From assembly GCF_016899775.1 (NCBI RefSeq), contig NZ_JACJJE010000004.1, positions 1 through 64,000 on the forward strand: 64,000 nucleotides of DNA. The letters run 5' to 3'. Shown here piece by piece: positions 51,817-58,940 of this stretch. Each line of letters opens with the position of its first letter. The stretch's first letter is position 1. The notes beneath the pieces were generated by a model. The model was not told where the DNA came from. It saw only the letters and a list, made by a program, of their open reading frames with translations, and searched no databases. Source of the DNA: Pseudoflavonifractor capillosus (lineage in GTDB: Bacteria > Bacillota > Clostridia > Oscillospirales > Oscillospiraceae). The translations under genes and the position numbers were made by a program.

Positions 51817-52473
51817 TCATTCTGCATTCTGCATTCTGCATTCTGCATTCAAAATCCGCACCGTCCGCCCCTCCACGTTCAGCCGGTCCTGGCAGAACAG
51901 GGACACCGCCTGGGGCAGGAGCTGCCACTCGCACTGCTCCATGACCCGGCGCTGCAAGACCTCCGGGGTGTCGTCGGGCAGAACCTCCACCGCCTTCTGG
52001 GAGACGATGGGCCCCCCGTCGCACTCCTCGCTGACGAAGTGGACGGTGGCGCCGGTGAGCTTCACCCCGTACTCCAGGGCCTTCTCGTGGACGTGGAGGC
52101 CGTAGCAGCCGGGGCCGGCGAAGGAGGGGATGAGGGCGGGGTGGACGTTCAGGATGGCGTTGGGGTAGGCCTGCACCATCTCCCCGGTGAGGATGACCAT
52201 GAAGCCGGCCAGCACCACCAGGTCGATGCGCGCCTCCTTCAGCTTGTCCACCAGGGCCACGGTCATGGCCTGGTTGGAGGGGTACTCCTTCCGGGCCACC
52301 ACACAGCTGGAAATGCCCGCCTTGGCGGCCCGCTCCAGAGCGTAGGCGCTGGGGGTGGAGGAGATCACCAGGACGATCTCTCCATTGACGATCTCCCCCC
52401 GGGCCTGGGCGTCAATGAGGGCCTGCAAATTGGTCCCCCCGCCGGAGACCAGCACGGCAATGCGTTTGGACAT
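51817..52473 (-). CDS. purN: Phosphoribosylglycinamide formyltransferase
   Basis: This 218-residue enzyme transfers formyl from 10-formyl-THF to GAR. IAVLVSGGGTNLQALID is the N-terminal phosphate loop. The catalytic Asn-His-Asp set lies in ILNVHPALIPSFAGPG and HFVSEECDGGPIVSQ. The normal end would be near EGRTVRIL; here the last ten residues ([10 protein letters not shown]) and the stop codon come from a GAATGCAGA tandem repeat that has invaded the 3' end. Confidence 0.94.
   Translation of the reverse strand: MSKRIAVLVSGGGTNLQALIDAQARGEIVNGEIVLVISSTPSAYALERAAKAGISSCVVARKEYPSNQAMTVALVDKLKEARIDLVVLAGFMVILTGEMVQAYPNAILNVHPALIPSFAGPGCYGLHVHEKALEYGVKLTGATVHFVSEECDGGPIVSQKAVEVLPDDTPEVLQRRVMEQCEWQLLPQAVSLFCQDRLNVEGRTVRILNAECRMQNAE
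51820..51851. repeat. 9-bp tandem repeat (GAATGCAGA), in the purN 3' end
   Basis: Nearly four units of ATTCTGCATTCTGC-type sequence overlap the last codons of purN. The same unit occurs at 53637-53665 and 53779-53814. Confidence 0.9.
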
Positions 52474-52492
52474 GAAGAAAACCTCCTCGGAT

Positions 52493-52564
52493 GTAGGGGC
52501 GGCTATCAGCCGCCCACGGAAAAGGACAGCCGCGGGAAAGCGGGCGGATAGTATCCGCCCCTAC
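52493..52564. repeat. Two facing GTAGGGGC-type hairpins between purM and purN
   Basis: GTAGGGGCGGC-TATCA-GCCGCCC (52493-52515) and GGGCGGATA-GTATCCGCCCCTAC (52541-52564) lie in opposite orientation. Confidence 0.87.
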
Positions 52565-52570
52565 CCAAAA

Positions 52571-53614
52571 TTACACCAGGACGACGCCGTCCTCTCCGGA
52601 GATCACCTCGCCGATCTGATAGGCGGTCTCACCGGCGGCGGACAGGATCTCCAGGGCCTGAGCGGCCTGGCCCGCGGGCAGGGCCAGCACCATGCCAATG
52701 CCCATGTTGAAGGTGTTGTACATGTCCCGCTCCGGAATGTTCCCGGTCTTCTGGATCAGGTCGAAGATGGGCAGGCGGGGGAAGGAGTCCAGGTGGATCT
52801 GGGCGGTGAGGCCGTCGGTCATCATCCGGGGCACGTTCTCATAGAAGCCGCCGCCGGTGATGTGGCTCACCGCGTGGACGTCGACGCCCCCCTTGAGCAG
52901 GGCCTTCACCGCCTTCACATAGATGCGGGTGGGGGCCAGCAGGGCCTCGCCCAGGCTCTTGCCGCCCAGGTCCTCCCGGGGGGTCTTCAGGTCGGCGTGC
53001 TCCACGTCGAAGATCTTCCGCACCAGGGAGAAGCCGTTGGAGTGGACGCCGGAGGAGGCCAGGCCGATGAGCACGTCCCCCTGGGCCAGCTTCTTGCCGT
53101 CGATGATCTTCTCCTCGTCCACTAGCCCGACGGAGAAGCCGGCCAGATCGTACTCCTCCTCGGGGTAGAAGCCGGGCATCTCGGCGGTCTCGCCGCCCAC
53201 CAGGGCGCACTCCGCCTGGCGGCAGCCCTCGGTGATGCCGGAGACGATGTCCGCGATGCGCTCGGGGTGGTTCTTGCCGCAGGCGATGTAGTCCAGGAAG
53301 AACATGGGAGCGGCGCCCCCGCACACGATGTCGTTGACGCACATGGCCACGCAGTCGATGCCCACGGTGTCGTGCTTGTCCATCAGAAAGGCGATTTTCA
53401 GCTTGGTGCCCACGCCGTCGGTGCCGGACACCAGCACCGGCTTCTTCATGCCGGTCATATCGGGGGCGAACATGCCGCCGAAGCCGCCCAGGGTGCCCAT
53501 CACCCCGGGGATGTAGGTGGACTCCACCATGGGCTTGATGCGCTCCACCGCCTCATAGCCGGCGGTCACGTCCACCCCGGCGGCAGCGTAAGACTCAGAG
53601 TGAGAGTTTTTCAT
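52571..53614 (-). CDS. purM: Phosphoribosylformylglycinamidine cyclo-ligase
   Basis: This 347-residue AIR synthetase begins [19 protein letters not shown]. The glycine-rich ATP segment [15 protein letters not shown], the [19 protein letters not shown] motif and [14 protein letters not shown] are conserved. It closes the imidazole ring. The ATG follows CTGGAGG. Length and order are normal. Confidence 0.95.
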   Translation of the reverse strand: MKNSHSESYAAAGVDVTAGYEAVERIKPMVESTYIPGVMGTLGGFGGMFAPDMTGMKKPVLVSGTDGVGTKLKIAFLMDKHDTVGIDCVAMCVNDIVCGGAAPMFFLDYIACGKNHPERIADIVSGITEGCRQAECALVGGETAEMPGFYPEEEYDLAGFSVGLVDEEKIIDGKKLAQGDVLIGLASSGVHSNGFSLVRKIFDVEHADLKTPREDLGGKSLGEALLAPTRIYVKAVKALLKGGVDVHAVSHITGGGFYENVPRMMTDGLTAQIHLDSFPRLPIFDLIQKTGNIPERDMYNTFNMGIGMVLALPAGQAAQALEILSAAGETAYQIGEVISGEDGVVLV

Positions 53615-53636
53615 GTAAAGAACCTCCAGAGATTGG

Positions 53637-53839
53637 AATGCAGAATGCAGAGTGCAGAATGCAGAATGGCGGGACCGCTCTGCAAATGCACCGCATCTGG
53701 CTGACTTGGGATACCGATCATTTGTATATTATGGGGCACGACACAAATCCAAAATGCTGGCTGCCGAAGGCAGCCGCATTCATTCTGCATTCTGCATTTC
53801 TGCATTCTGCATTTGGAATAAATGCGAAGCATTTATTCC
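53637..53839. repeat. Inverted tandem-repeat tracts and palindrome between purM and the purF paralogue
   Basis: GAATGCAGA-type units (53637-53665) and their complement ATTCTGC (53779-53814) form a long inverted pair in the purM spacer. A perfect 11-bp hairpin, GGAATAAATGC / GCATTTATTCC (53815-53839), overlaps the stop codon of the purF paralogue. Confidence 0.85.
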
Positions 53840-55257
53840 TTGCCGTTCCAGCAGTAGGTGCACACCTTATCCCGGTCCAGGCCGATGGCCTCCAGCAGGC
53901 CGTCCAGGGACTGGTACCCCAGGGAGGTGAAGCCGAATTTCTCGCAGATGGTCTTGAGCATGCACTGACCGCGCTCGCTGGTGCCGTCGGCGTACTCCTC
54001 CAGGTGCTGCTGTCCCTCGTCCCCCTCCAGCTCCTGGACGGTACGGCGGGCCAGCAGGTCCATGTCCGAGTTGCCCCGGGAGAAGTTCAGGTACTTGCAG
54101 CTGTACATGATGGGGGGGCAGGCGGAGCGCATGTGGACCTCCTCCGCCCCGGACTCGTAGAGGAATTCCACCGTCTCCCGCAGCTGGGTGCCCCGGACGA
54201 TAGAGTCGTCCACGAACAGCAGCTTCTTGCCCTCAATGAGCTCGGGGACGGGGATCTGCTTCATCTTGGCCACCTGGTTGCGCACCTCCTGGTTGGCCGG
54301 CATGAAGGAGCGGGGCCAGGTGGGGGTGTACTTCACGAAGGGCCGGGCGAAGGGCTTGCCGCTGCGGTTGGCAAAGCCGATGGCGTGGGGCAGGCCGGAG
54401 TCGGGCACGCCAGCCACGTAGTCCACCTTGGGCAGGGCGCCCCGGCTGATCTCGTCCCGGGCCATGATTTCCCCGTTGCGGTAGCGCATGACCTCCACGT
54501 TGATGCCCTGGTAGTTGGAGTTGGGGTAGCCGTAGTAGGTCCACAGGAAGGCGCAGATCTTCATCTCCTTCCCGGCGGGGGAGAGGGTCTCGAACCCGTC
54601 GGCGGTGATGCGCACGATCTCCTGGGGCCCCAGCTCATAGGCGTCGATGTAGCCCAGCTTGTGGTAGGCGAAGGACTCGAAGGAGACGCAGTGGGCCCCC
54701 TCCTTCTGCCCGATCAGGACCGGCAGGCGGCCCACCCGGTCCCGGGCGGCGATGATCTCCCCCTTCTCCGTGAGGATGAGCAGGGTGAGAGAGCCCTGGA
54801 TTTCCTTCTGCGCGTGGAGAATGCCGTCCACCAGATTGTCCTTCTGGTTGATGAGGGCGGCGGCCAGCTCGGTGGAGTTGACCTTGCCGGAGCTCATGGC
54901 CATAAACTGGTGGCCGTGGTCGGAGAAGTATTTCTGGATCAGCTGCTCCGCGTTGTTGATGATGCCCACGGTGGTGATGGCGTAAAGCCCCAGGTGGGAC
55001 CGCACCAGCAGGGGCTGGGGGTCGGTGTCGCTGATGCAGCCGATGCCGCTCTGGCCGTGAAACTCGGTCAGGTCCTTTTCAAATTTGGTTCGGAACGGAG
55101 TGTTCTCAATGGAGTGGATCTGCCGCTGGAAGCCGTCCTGCTGATCGTGGATCAGCATGCCGCCCCGGCGGGTCCCCAGGTGGGAGTGGTAGTCCACTCC
55201 GAAGAAAATGTCCAGGGTCACGTCCTGGTGTGCTACTGCGCCAAAAAAGCCGCCCAT
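53833..55257 (-). CDS. PurF-like amidophosphoribosyltransferase paralogue lacking the catalytic cysteine
   Basis: This is a 474-residue protein with the PurF architecture: a class II glutamine-amidotransferase-like domain (about residues 1-240) and a phosphoribosyltransferase domain with an intact PRPP loop LLFVDDSIVRGTQL (about 345). The mature N-terminus, however, reads MGGFFGAVAHQDV where active enzymes have Cys at position 1 (CGVFG). Glutamine hydrolysis is therefore unlikely, so it may use ammonia or act as a regulatory partner. A complete PurF is encoded at 16875-18251. The start follows AGGGAGGAC. Confidence 0.88.
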   Translation of the reverse strand: MGGFFGAVAHQDVTLDIFFGVDYHSHLGTRRGGMLIHDQQDGFQRQIHSIENTPFRTKFEKDLTEFHGQSGIGCISDTDPQPLLVRSHLGLYAITTVGIINNAEQLIQKYFSDHGHQFMAMSSGKVNSTELAAALINQKDNLVDGILHAQKEIQGSLTLLILTEKGEIIAARDRVGRLPVLIGQKEGAHCVSFESFAYHKLGYIDAYELGPQEIVRITADGFETLSPAGKEMKICAFLWTYYGYPNSNYQGINVEVMRYRNGEIMARDEISRGALPKVDYVAGVPDSGLPHAIGFANRSGKPFARPFVKYTPTWPRSFMPANQEVRNQVAKMKQIPVPELIEGKKLLFVDDSIVRGTQLRETVEFLYESGAEEVHMRSACPPIMYSCKYLNFSRGNSDMDLLARRTVQELEGDEGQQHLEEYADGTSERGQCMLKTICEKFGFTSLGYQSLDGLLEAIGLDRDKVCTYCWNGKE

Positions 55258-55292
55258 TATGTCCTCCCTGTAGTTACTCGAAATTTTCCATG

Positions 55293-55323
55293 GCGACTGT
55301 GCCGCCGCAGGCGGCACAGTCGC
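55293..55323 (-). other. Intercistronic hairpin between purC and the purF paralogue
   Basis: A perfect 14-bp stem (GCGACTGTGCCGCC / GGCGGCACAGTCGC) has loop GCA and no U run. Confidence 0.65.
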
Positions 55324-55337
55324 TTATAGATGCAGAA

Positions 55338-56048
55338 TTACTTGCCCAGCAGACGGCGGGCCATCTCCTGATAGGCGCCCTCCACGTTGCCCAGGTCCCG
55401 GCGGAAGCGGTCCTTGTCCAGCTTCTCCCCAGTCTTGGAGTCCCAGAACCGGCAGGTGTCGGGGCTGATCTCGTCGGCCAGCACGATGGTGCCGTCGGCG
55501 GTCTTGCCGAACTCCAGCTTGAAGTCCACCAGGGTGACGCCGCACTCGGCCAGGGTCTTCTTCAGGAAGTCGTTGACCTGGAAGGCGTACTTCTTGATGG
55601 TGTCGATCTCGTCCCAGGTGGCCAGCTTCAGGGCCACGGCGTGATAGCTGTTGATGAGGGGATCGTGGAGGTCGTCGTTCTTATAGGAGAACTCGATGGT
55701 GGGCTCGTCGAACACGATGCCCTCCTCCACGCCGTAGCGCTTGGCGAAGGAGCCGGCGGAGATGTTGCGGATGATGACCTCCAGGGGGACGATGGACACC
55801 TTCTTCACGGCGGTCTCCCGCTCGCTGAGCTCCTCCACGAAGTGGGTGGGCACGCCGGCCTTCTCCAGCTGCTGCATCAGGTAGTTGGTCATCTGGTTGT
55901 TGATGGCCCCCTTGCCGGTGATGGTGCCCTTCTTCAGGCCGTCAAAAGCGGTGGCGTCGTCCTTGTAGGACACGATGACCACGTTGGGGTCCTCGGTGGA
56001 GTAGACCTTTTTGGCCTTGCCCTCGTACAGCTGCTCGATCTTGTTCAT
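55338..56048 (-). CDS. purC: SAICAR synthetase
   Basis: This 236-residue enzyme ligates aspartate to CAIR. It begins [49 protein letters not shown]-type [20 protein letters not shown] and the C-terminal [15 protein letters not shown] are diagnostic. The ATG at 56048 follows AAGGAAGG; upstream in-frame codons have no ribosome site. Confidence 0.95.
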   Translation of the reverse strand: MNKIEQLYEGKAKKVYSTEDPNVVIVSYKDDATAFDGLKKGTITGKGAINNQMTNYLMQQLEKAGVPTHFVEELSERETAVKKVSIVPLEVIIRNISAGSFAKRYGVEEGIVFDEPTIEFSYKNDDLHDPLINSYHAVALKLATWDEIDTIKKYAFQVNDFLKKTLAECGVTLVDFKLEFGKTADGTIVLADEISPDTCRFWDSKTGEKLDKDRFRRDLGNVEGAYQEMARRLLGK

Positions 56049-56117
56049 AGTAGACCTTCCTTTCATTCTTCCTTCTTGTCTGGTTTCCAAACGGTAAAAG
56101 GTCATTTCTCAGGGGGA

Positions 56118-56150
56118 GAATTGACAATTTACAATTGACAATTGACAATG
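56118..56150. repeat. AATTGACA tandem repeat between purE and purC
   Basis: Four imperfect units of CAATTGACA/CAATTTACA lie just after purE. A GTCCGGC-TGC-GCCGGAC hairpin is beside them at 56156-56172. Confidence 0.75.
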
Positions 56151-56182
56151 ATGGTGTCCGGCTGCGCCGGACGGATTCAAAA

Positions 56183-56671
56183 TTACAGCTCCGCCTGGAG
56201 CTTGGCCTCTTTCTCAGCGATCTGCTGGGCCATCTTCTCCCGGGCCTCGTCCAGCTTGGCGGCCAGCGCGTCGTCGGAGACCGCCAGGATCTGGGCGGCC
56301 AGCACGGCGGCGTTCTTGGCCCCGTTGATGGCCACGGTGGCCACGGGGATGCCGCTGGGCATCTGGACGGTAGCCAGCAGGGCGTCCAGGCCGTCCATGG
56401 CGCCCCCCTTCATGGGGATGCCGATGACGGGCAGAGTGGAGTTGCCGGCGAAGGCTCCGGCCAGGTGGGCGGCCATGCCGGCGGCGCAGATGAGCACGCC
56501 GAAGCCGTTCTGACGGGCCCCACGGGCAAATTCCGCGGCGGCGGCGGGGGTGCGGTGGGCGCTCAGGATGTGGGCCTCATAGGGGATGCCGAACTCCTGA
56601 AGCTGGGCGCAGGCCCCCTTGACCACCGGCCAGTCGGAGTCGGAGCCCATAATGACAGCTACCTTTTTCAT
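56183..56671 (-). CDS. purE: N5-carboxyaminoimidazole ribonucleotide mutase
   Basis: This 162-residue class I PurE begins [20 protein letters not shown], with the [13 protein letters not shown] and [20 protein letters not shown] motifs. It converts N5-CAIR to CAIR. Its partner purK is not in the window. It is the first gene of the purine cluster, and the GGAG of its ribosome site can pair with CGCTCC about 25 bases upstream. Confidence 0.95.
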   Translation of the reverse strand: MKKVAVIMGSDSDWPVVKGACAQLQEFGIPYEAHILSAHRTPAAAAEFARGARQNGFGVLICAAGMAAHLAGAFAGNSTLPVIGIPMKGGAMDGLDALLATVQMPSGIPVATVAINGAKNAAVLAAQILAVSDDALAAKLDEAREKMAQQIAEKEAKLQAEL

Positions 56672-56756
56672 AAAAAGACGCTCCTTTCTTGTTTTCCCGC
56701 GGCGGAGCGCATTCAAAGGCGGCCTGCGGCCGTCCTGCGCAAATACAGCTCCAGGC

Positions 56757-56914
56757 GGAAAAAATCCAAGGCTGCCTGCGGGTACAGACAGCCTGAGGGT
56801 AGGTTACTTCTCAAATTTGGGCGCGCCGGGGCGCAGGGCAGACCATCCTGCCCGGGAAAAGCCGCACAGTCCCTCCAGGACCATGGAATTACCCCCCAAC
56901 ACGCATCGTTTTAG
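56757..56914 (-). ncRNA. Structured purine-operon leader or small RNA ending in a terminator
   Basis: From a promoter at 56949-56921 (minus), about 155 bases would be transcribed before a hairpin GGCTGTCTG / CAGGCAGCC (56793-56785 with 56778-56770) and a TTTTTT run (56764-56759). Inside lie GGGCAG/CTGCCC and GTCC/GGAC hairpins. I cannot assign it to a known class; a riboswitch-type attenuator for purE or a 6S-like RNA upstream of purE are both possible. Confidence 0.45.
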
Positions 56915-56920
56915 GAACCT

Positions 56921-56949
56921 ATTTTATCGAAAAAACATGGGGTTTGCAA
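56921..56949 (-). promoter_or_regulatory. Purine operon promoter
   Basis: On the minus strand TTGCAA (56949-56944) and TAAAAT (56926-56921) are 17 bp apart, about 250 bases upstream of purE. Confidence 0.65.
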
Positions 56950-57032
56950 GAGGACGGCGGAAATTCGTAGGCTTGAACAATGGGGAACGCCGATTCAGAC
57001 AAAAAAGTTGGCGGCCTCCTGCACAAGAGCGG

Positions 57033-58121
57033 TCAAAGCAGCCCCGCGGTGGCCAGAATGCGGGAGACCCTCCCGGCCCGCACCGACCAGGCGGCCTGAG
57101 CCCCGTGGTCCAGACGGCGCTGGGTGACCAGGGAGGGGAGCTCCTCCAGGGCGTGTTCGCACAGGGTGACAAACTCGCGGTTGGAGTGGGCCCCGTACAC
57201 CACGTCGGGGAAGGGCTCCACCTGGTCGGGCCACAGCATGGCCACGATGGGCCGCCCGGTGGACAGGTACTCGTACATGCGGGTGGGGATCACGTCGCTG
57301 TCCGGCTGCTCCTCCCGGAGAAAGTCCATCAGCACCTGGCACCGGGCCAGGTAGGCGGGCACCTCCATCTGGGGGCAGGGGGGCAGAAAGGACACGTTGG
57401 GCAGCCGCTTGAGCTTTTTCACCAGGGGGTTGGGCTCCCGGCGGCCCAGGAGCAGAAAATTCCACTCCGGATGGGCGTGGGCGGCGTGCAGGACGGGGGA
57501 CAGGTCCAGGTCGGGGTGGATGGTCCCCGCCCACCCGAAGGTGGGGGTGGTCCGCCGGGGCGGGCGGTCCTCCGGCGGCCGGGCCGCCTTGGCGAACAGG
57601 GGGTGGGCGGTCCCGTTGGGCAGCAGGGCGATGTTGCTGCTGCACGGGGAGAGCCGGTCGGCCAGCCCCTGGGAGGCGGCGAACACCACGTCGGCGGTGG
57701 AGGAGAGCACTCCCTCCCAGGCGGGGGGCAGGTCGTCCCACTCCCGGTCACAGTCGTACACCAGCCCGTCGTAGTCCAGCCGGTCCAGCAGGTGGACCTG
57801 CTCCGGGCAGGTGGTCCACAGCAGGGGGGCGCGGAACCGGTGCTTGGCTATTTTCCCGGCGATGTACCGGGCCAGCTTCCGCTGGCCCAGCTGAAAGAGC
57901 TCCCCGTACCGCTCGTCCACCGGGAGGAGGAGCGGGGGCAGGGTGTAGGTGGTGATGTTGGGCTTCACCGCCCGGCCCTTGCCCCGGAAGCGCTGATCCC
58001 GCCAGCTCTCGGCGGGGGAGAAGTAGAGCACCTGCACGTCCTTCAGCCGGGCCACCAGCTGCTGGGTGCGCCCGGGGGAGGGACTCCAGGGCTCGTTGGA
58101 GAGACAGACGATCTGTTTCAA
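57033..58121 (-). CDS. Glycosyltransferase (GT4-like, TuaH-type)
   Basis: This protein of about 362 residues has a GT-B fold. The N-terminal part contains LVYDCDREWDDLPPAW. The C-terminal nucleotide-sugar domain has TFGWAGTIHPDLDLSPVLHA, FLPPCPQMEVPAYLARCQVL and TRMYEYLSTGRPIVAMLWPD, the typical E-containing motif. It probably adds sugars to a cell-surface polymer. The start is a TTG (58121) placed after TAGGAGG, giving MKQIVCLSNEPW. It is divergent from the PAP2 phosphatase, which may serve the same envelope pathway. Confidence 0.85.
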   Translation of the reverse strand: MKQIVCLSNEPWSPSPGRTQQLVARLKDVQVLYFSPAESWRDQRFRGKGRAVKPNITTYTLPPLLLPVDERYGELFQLGQRKLARYIAGKIAKHRFRAPLLWTTCPEQVHLLDRLDYDGLVYDCDREWDDLPPAWEGVLSSTADVVFAASQGLADRLSPCSSNIALLPNGTAHPLFAKAARPPEDRPPRRTTPTFGWAGTIHPDLDLSPVLHAAHAHPEWNFLLLGRREPNPLVKKLKRLPNVSFLPPCPQMEVPAYLARCQVLMDFLREEQPDSDVIPTRMYEYLSTGRPIVAMLWPDQVEPFPDVVYGAHSNREFVTLCEHALEELPSLVTQRRLDHGAQAAWSVRAGRVSRILATAGLL

Positions 58122-58157
58122 TGGGGGCCTCCTAGGAAAACACGCTCCAAAACGCCC

Positions 58158-58265
58158 TTGCGCGGAGCGGAAAAAGCAGGTATAATACGCAGACACGGTT
58201 AAAACCGTGTAAAAAAGATACTGATATTCCTTACTTATTATATCGGCCCCGGCATGCGGGGTCAA
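58158..58265. promoter_or_regulatory. Divergent promoters of the PAP2 and glycosyltransferase genes
   Basis: On the plus strand TTGCGC (58158) and TATAAT (58181-58186) are 17 bp apart. On the minus strand TTGACC (58265-58260) and TATAAT (58242-58237) are also 17 bp apart. Between them lies the perfect palindrome ACACGGTT-AA-AACCGTGT (58194-58211), suited to a shared regulator. The plus-strand message would have a leader of about 95 bases. Confidence 0.7.
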
Positions 58266-58286
58266 GGGAGGAGGTCCCAAAAATCC

Positions 58287-58838
58287 ATGCTGGAAGTCAT
58301 ACAAACCGTGGACGAGACCATTCTGCTGTGGATTCAGGAGACGGTCCGCCAGGGGTGGCTCAACCCCCTGGTGGAGTTTTACACCACCCTGGGCAACGGG
58401 GGGCTGCTGTGGATTGTGCTGTCCCTGGCCCTGCTGTGCTGGAGGCCCACCCGGAGGGTGGGAGCGGTGTCTCTGCTGGCGCTGGCCATTGGGTTCCTGT
58501 GCACCAATGTGGCGGTGAAGCCCCTGATCCAGCGGCCCCGGCCCTACACGGCGGTGGAGGGACTCATCCCCCTGCTCACCTCCGGGGACCCCAACTCCTT
58601 CCCCTCGGGGCACACCTGCGCCGCCTTCGCCGCCGGTCTGGCCTGGGCGGGGACCTGCTCGGCCCGGTGGGCCCGGATCGCCGCGGTGGTCAGCGCCGTG
58701 TGCATGGGCCTGTCCCGGCTGTATGTGGGGGTCCACTACCCTAGCGACGTGCTGGCCGGGGCGCTGGTGGGCTCCCTGGCCGCCCTGGCTGCTCTGGCCC
58801 TGGCGCGGCGGTGGGAGAGAGCGCATAAACAACTGTAG
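58287..58838 (+). CDS. PAP2-family membrane phosphatase
   Basis: This 183-residue integral membrane protein has all three PAP2 motifs: KPLIQRPRP, PSGHTCAAF and SRLYVGVHYPSD. Such enzymes dephosphorylate lipid phosphates, for example undecaprenyl pyrophosphate or phosphatidylglycerol phosphate. The ATG follows GGGAGGAGGT. The stop codon TAG is formed by the start of a GTAGGGGC hairpin element. Confidence 0.9.
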   Translation: MLEVIQTVDETILLWIQETVRQGWLNPLVEFYTTLGNGGLLWIVLSLALLCWRPTRRVGAVSLLALAIGFLCTNVAVKPLIQRPRPYTAVEGLIPLLTSGDPNSFPSGHTCAAFAAGLAWAGTCSARWARIAAVVSAVCMGLSRLYVGVHYPSDVLAGALVGSLAALAALALARRWERAHKQL

Positions 58839-58862
58839 GGGCGGCCCTTGTGGCCGCCCGCG
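58835..58862 (+). repeat. GTAGGGGC-type hairpin overlapping the PAP2 stop codon
   Basis: GTAGGGGCGGCC-CTTGT-GGCCGCCCGC; the first bases supply the TAG stop. Confidence 0.88.
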
Positions 58863-58870
58863 GGTAAAGG

Positions 58871-58916
58871 GCAAGGCTCCGCCTGAGGATCACTCAGGCG
58901 GAGCCTTGCTGCTTTT
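58871..58916. terminator. Convergent terminator
   Basis: A 17-bp stem (GCAAGGCTCCGCCTGAG and its complement, loop GATCA) is followed by TGCTTTTC on the plus strand and CCCTTT on the minus strand, between the PAP2 gene and blaR1. Confidence 0.8.
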
Positions 58917-58940
58917 CAAGGGGGGTGCGGGGCCGGGACC

